The translations under genes were made by a program, and so were the position numbers. Below the pieces are notes generated by a model, which did no database searches, was not told the origin of the DNA, and was given only the letters and a program-made list of their open reading frames with translations. A stretch of DNA of 64,000 nucleotides from JAHBNG01 sp039028975 (GTDB taxonomy: Bacteria; Chloroflexota; Anaerolineae; Caldilineales; Caldilineaceae): assembly GCA_039028975.1 (NCBI GenBank), contig JBCCHB010000091.1, positions 1 to 64,000 on the forward strand, written 5' to 3'. The first letter of the stretch is position 1. Every line of letters starts with the position of its first letter. This document shows positions 60,522-64,000 of the stretch, one piece after another.

Positions 60522-63281
60522 ATGAACGAACAATCACGGTTAAGACGCTTTTGTATTCTGTCTATTGCGTTCCTGATCCTGCTCATACCGAGCCAGATCA
60601 ATGCAAACAGCCCCACCGAGACCATCTTATTGACAGATGAGTTCAGTGGCACTTCGTTGAATACCAGCCTTTGGACCTTCTTTACCAATGGAAACGGTTC
60701 CCAGAGTGTTTCAGGTGGCGAAATCCAGATATTCGGTGGCACCATTGCAGGTGGTGGTGCTGGGATAGATTCAAACCAGACCTTTACTCAACTTCTGTAT
60801 GATGGGACTGTAGAGCGCTTGGTTTTGGAGACGCGCATAAAGGTCAATATCAATAATGGTGGCGATTGGGGTTTTGTCGGTCCCAATAACAATGGCGGGG
60901 CCGGGTTTACGCATCAACCCACCGGCGGTCTGCGCGCGCGTTTTCAGCTTCGCGATGGTTTTCCAACGACCTATTATGAACTCCCTGCGATTGATTCCAC
61001 CGCCTATCATATCTACAGAGTCGAAGCAGAGTTGAATGAGACGAGGTATTACTTGGATAATGTCTTGGTAGCCACCCACCCAGAGGGCATTCCTGCTGAC
61101 AATGCAATGCTTGTGCGCTTGGGGCGAGTGTCGTTGGGGCAAAATGAGGTTACTACGGTTGATTCTGTGCAGTTAACATCCATTCCCATCTCCTACCCAA
61201 TCGTGGAAGAGTTCGATGCACCTAGCCTATTCAACTCAACCGACCCTTCACGGGTATTCATCAATAACGGGCAAGTGATTTGGAACTTGACCCAATCGGT
61301 CCCAAATGACCAATATATCTATCGCAGCATTCCTGAATTTCAGGGAAATGTTCGCATTACCTTCCTCGGCCAGATCAATAGCCACAGCGGGAATCATCAT
61401 GCTGAAATCGGCCTTGGCGATGGCCCAGGCATGGGCGTATCCATGCGGATTGGCTTCACCGGCACCGGATGTCCGACATCTTTCTATCACATCTCTGGTA
61501 GGGACAATGTCAATTTAGGTGAGGGAGAGTCGCCAGCATGTAACTTCTTCAACTGGCTTGTCATTAACAACCAAACGCCATACATCGCACAGTTAACGCT
61601 GGAGGATGGTGCGGCCACGCTAGATGTTGACGGTGTAGGGACCAATACGGGAACTACTTCATATACGGGTATTATTAACACGCTATGGATAGGAAACGGT
61701 GGCGGCAGTAATTTCCCAGGAGCATCCGGCACAATCGACTATGTCATCATCGAGCCGCTGAACGCCAACCAACCACCGAGCGCCGATGCTGGCGGCCCCT
61801 ACCAAGGCGACGAAGGCTCGGCCATCCCCCTAAACAACGCTAGCGCCTCCGACCCCGATGGCGATCCCCTCACATATGCTTGGTCAGTCGATTCACCCAA
61901 CTGTTCATTCTCCGACGCGACTATCCTGCAACCAGATATCACCTGTATGGACAATGGCGCCTACGAAGTCTCTCTGACCGTCGATGATGGCATAAATGCC
62001 TCAGTCGTCGGTACAGCGACCGTAACTGTTCAGAATGTAGCTCCAGTGGTAGATGCTGGCCCCGATCAGCAAGTCTTCCGCAATGAGCCTGTCTCCCTCA
62101 CTGGTACATGGACCGATCCGGCGGAAGCGCTGGACAATGTCTACGCCTGGACGTGGGATCTCGACGGGGACGGTGTTACAGACGATAGCGGTTCTGCCAA
62201 CTTTGGTGACGTGATTAACGCCAATTCTTCTTTCGCGGACGCCGGTGTAGTCACGCTCACATTTACCGTCACTGACAAGGATGGTGGCGTAGGGTCGGAT
62301 ACGGTCGACATTACGGTTGTTAACCAGGCACCTATTGCCAACAGCGACGTATACACGACCGACCAGGATACGTTGCTCAGCATTCCTGCACCAGGCGTAT
62401 TGAGCAATGACAGCGATAGCGAAGGCGATCCGCTAACGGCAATGCTCGATAGCGGACCCATTAGCGGTACCTTGATGCTCAATGCCGATGGTTCCTTCGA
62501 CTATACCCCCAACGTAGGGTTCTTTGGCACAGACAGCTTTACCTACTACGCCGATGATGGGCTAGACACTTCCAACATAACCACAGTGACCATCATAGTC
62601 AATAAGGTTATCACGACCTGTGGTGGCTTTAACGTCATCGAATTGGCTTCAGGAGCTGTTGCCGCACCAAGCTTCTCCGGCACGCTGATTATGGGCAGTG
62701 ACGGTTACGATTGGCTTAACGGCACCAGCGGTCCCGACCTGATTTTGGGACTCAAAGGACCTGACGACATCTTCGGCAAAGATGGAGACGACGTCATCTG
62801 CGGAGGTCAAGGTGTAGACATCATCTACGGACAGAAAGGCAATGACATTCTCTACGGCGACCAACAGCCCGATTGGCTCATCGGTGGTCCAGATGACGAC
62901 ATCCTCTACGGCGGTCCAGGCTGGGATGATCTGGAAGGCAACGCAGGACAGGACACACTCCACGGTGAAGAGGGCTATGATGTATTGCTTGGCGGCAATT
63001 CTCATGACAACCTTTTGGGTGGTCTTGGTCCAGATGATCTCTATGGCAACAAAGGGGACGATGATCTGAGTGGTGGTCCTGGCAATGATTTCTGTAAAGG
63101 TGGACCTGGTAATGACACTATTAGCGATTGTGAAGGAGCTTCTTCTGCCAGCGTTACGGACCAGACCGCAACATCAGCTGAAGATATTGTAAACGCCAGA
63201 AGCCGAAATGATGGGGATGGCGGTGAGTATGCAATCTACCAGAGGATTCGGGAGATTTTTGTGCCAGTGATCGGTCAATAG
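60522..63281 (+). CDS. Exported LamG/PKD/cadherin-like/RTX protein
   Basis: A 919-residue protein starting at ATG 60522 behind AAGGAGA, with a Sec signal (FCILSIAFLILLIPSQINA). Two concanavalin-like domains (about 30-235 and 235-420) are followed by two PKD domains (NQPPSADAGGPYQGDEGSAI; APVVDAGPDQQVFRNEPVSL), a cadherin-like domain (APIANSDVYTTDQDTLLSIP) and about twelve RTX nonapeptides (G-G-x-G-x-D-x-hydrophobic type; 722-869). It ends R-I-R-E-I-F-V-P-V-I-G-Q. RTX repeats normally accompany type I secretion; here a Sec signal is present and no T1SS is visible. Calcium binding outside the cell is expected. Confidence 0.88.
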   Translation: MNEQSRLRRFCILSIAFLILLIPSQINANSPTETILLTDEFSGTSLNTSLWTFFTNGNGSQSVSGGEIQIFGGTIAGGGAGIDSNQTFTQLLYDGTVERLVLETRIKVNINNGGDWGFVGPNNNGGAGFTHQPTGGLRARFQLRDGFPTTYYELPAIDSTAYHIYRVEAELNETRYYLDNVLVATHPEGIPADNAMLVRLGRVSLGQNEVTTVDSVQLTSIPISYPIVEEFDAPSLFNSTDPSRVFINNGQVIWNLTQSVPNDQYIYRSIPEFQGNVRITFLGQINSHSGNHHAEIGLGDGPGMGVSMRIGFTGTGCPTSFYHISGRDNVNLGEGESPACNFFNWLVINNQTPYIAQLTLEDGAATLDVDGVGTNTGTTSYTGIINTLWIGNGGGSNFPGASGTIDYVIIEPLNANQPPSADAGGPYQGDEGSAIPLNNASASDPDGDPLTYAWSVDSPNCSFSDATILQPDITCMDNGAYEVSLTVDDGINASVVGTATVTVQNVAPVVDAGPDQQVFRNEPVSLTGTWTDPAEALDNVYAWTWDLDGDGVTDDSGSANFGDVINANSSFADAGVVTLTFTVTDKDGGVGSDTVDITVVNQAPIANSDVYTTDQDTLLSIPAPGVLSNDSDSEGDPLTAMLDSGPISGTLMLNADGSFDYTPNVGFFGTDSFTYYADDGLDTSNITTVTIIVNKVITTCGGFNVIELASGAVAAPSFSGTLIMGSDGYDWLNGTSGPDLILGLKGPDDIFGKDGDDVICGGQGVDIIYGQKGNDILYGDQQPDWLIGGPDDDILYGGPGWDDLEGNAGQDTLHGEEGYDVLLGGNSHDNLLGGLGPDDLYGNKGDDDLSGGPGNDFCKGGPGNDTISDCEGASSASVTDQTATSAEDIVNARSRNDGDGGEYAIYQRIREIFVPVIGQ

Positions 63282-63288
63282 GTTCTAG

Positions 63289-63319
63289 TTTCATCTGCTG
63301 CGACATGCAGCAGATGAAA
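63289..63319 (+). terminator. Hairpin after the RTX-repeat gene
   Basis: TTTCATCTGCTGC and its exact complement flank the loop GACAT, only eight bases after the stop codon. It is a strong 13-base stem without a U-tract. Confidence 0.65.
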
Positions 63320-63416
63320 GTCTCATAAACATAATGCGAAAGTCATCATCTGTCAGGCCATAACATAACTAATGTTGCACCATTCGTCCCACACCCAGTC
63401 CACATAGGAGAACGCA

Positions 63417-64000
63417 ATGTTCCACATTATGCAAAATCATCTATTACGAACCATCGGTGCATTGCTCACAGGCATTTGCATAGTTGTAGGGCTTCTGCTA
63501 ATGCCATCGTACCTTGAAACCTCTGCAAAATCTGCTCGTGTTGAGCCCAACTTAGGATTTGAGAAGATAGATGATTTTGAGAACATAGCGAGTGGTGGCT
63601 TACATGGCCAAAATGGCTGGAAGACGACTGGAAATGTGAACGTTATCTCTGACCCGCATCAAGCTGGCAACAAGGTCTTACAGACCTCTGGTCATGAAGA
63701 GAATGCATATAAGGCACTGCCTGCCCAAATTGATAATGGTAATACAGGCACTCTTTACTTTCGTATGATGCGCGACGGCGGTGTCGATGGCTTTGCAGGT
63801 GCTTCTGGCCAAAATGCACCAAATACATGGGATGCCTATGAGGCTCAGTTTGGTACGAACACCGAAAATGCCTCTTCCTTTCGCGTGCGTGATGGGAGGA
63901 GCTTCAAAGACGTTGGTCAGTTCGAGGCCAACGCATGGCATTGTGTCTGGTTAGTGATCGATAATCAGAATAATTCGTATGAGGCATATGCACAGGGCGG
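63417..64000 (+). CDS. Exported concanavalin-like protein, 3' end beyond the window
   Basis: An ATG at 63417 with AGGAG six bases upstream opens a frame that continues to the window end (194 codons). It has a signal peptide (TIGALLTGICIVVGLLLMPS), then EKIDDFENIASGGLHGQNGW, NKVLQTSGHEENAYKALPAQ and TLYFRMMRDGGVDGFAGASG, a beta-sandwich with the look of LamG-type domains in neighbouring proteins. It is likely the next member of the exported cluster; the function is unknown. Confidence 0.75.
   Translation, partial: MFHIMQNHLLRTIGALLTGICIVVGLLLMPSYLETSAKSARVEPNLGFEKIDDFENIASGGLHGQNGWKTTGNVNVISDPHQAGNKVLQTSGHEENAYKALPAQIDNGNTGTLYFRMMRDGGVDGFAGASGQNAPNTWDAYEAQFGTNTENASSFRVRDGRSFKDVGQFEANAWHCVWLVIDNQNNSYEAYAQG

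Noticed and set aside
1..64000. tRNA, rRNA or complete insertion sequence
   Set aside because: I read no cloverleaf, rRNA-like stretch or transposase gene; small palindromic elements are the only mobile-looking sequences.

Overview
The window looks like a chromosomal segment from a bacterium of the Chloroflexota (Caldilinea- or Anaerolineae-like), moderate GC. The call rests on inference: large Sec-exported proteins that end in a short Y/F-[LVI]-P motif, several phytanoyl-CoA dioxygenase (PhyH) family enzymes, ABC-2 exporters of the DUF990 type, a TPR-CHAT protein, and intergenic regions full of small palindromic and heptanucleotide repeats. I found no rRNA, tRNA, CRISPR array or complete insertion sequence.

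Layout. 0-4.4 kb: an MrpA/NuoL-type antiporter subunit and an MpsC-like gene, then two decayed genes (an MFS efflux pump with its middle deleted, and a C39-like cysteine peptidase with an in-frame stop). 4.4-12.8 kb: efflux and detoxification genes, comprising a MarR regulator translationally coupled to a heterodimeric ABC exporter, a 14-TM MFS pump, a cytochrome P450 and a TetR regulator. 12.9-14.1 kb: a frameshifted zinc-binding lipoprotein (ZnuA type) behind a Fur/Zur-like operator. 14.3-25.9 kb: metabolic operons. One holds MaoC, PNPOx and an MDR dehydrogenase. Another runs methyltransferase, alpha/beta hydrolase, PhyH, class C serine hydrolase, PhyH. Both PhyH proteins of that operon carry H-x-G where the iron-binding H-x-D is expected, while a third PhyH at 25 kb has the normal triad. 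25.9-32.5 kb: a glycosyltransferase with a DUF990 ABC exporter, a GH-A-clan lipoprotein, a SUKH-like protein and a HAD hydrolase. 32.6-38.8 kb: a palindromic element, a PDDEXK_9-type AAA protein, a Zn-dehydrogenase, a stand-alone HisG-like protein, a CPBP protease, an LLM oxidoreductase and a GNAT. 39-43.5 kb: an ABC sugar importer operon interrupted by heptamer repeats.

43.8-64 kb, all on the plus strand: an ECF-like sigma factor, a soluble HxxxCxxC zinc-finger anti-sigma candidate and a 997-residue TPR-CHAT peptidase, followed by a run of giant exported proteins (FG-GAP/PKD protein, subtilase, ASPIC/UnbV protein, RTX protein, and a partial one at the edge). The order suggests a protease-gated sigma switch next to a surface or secretion module. 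This is the strongest candidate for an undescribed system. The H-x-G PhyH operon (possible halogenase-like chemistry) is the second.

Four kinds of small dispersed palindromic element are visible. One type sits in frame inside the antiporter gene. Most intergenic regions over 300 bases hold such elements, operators or terminator hairpins rather than missed genes.
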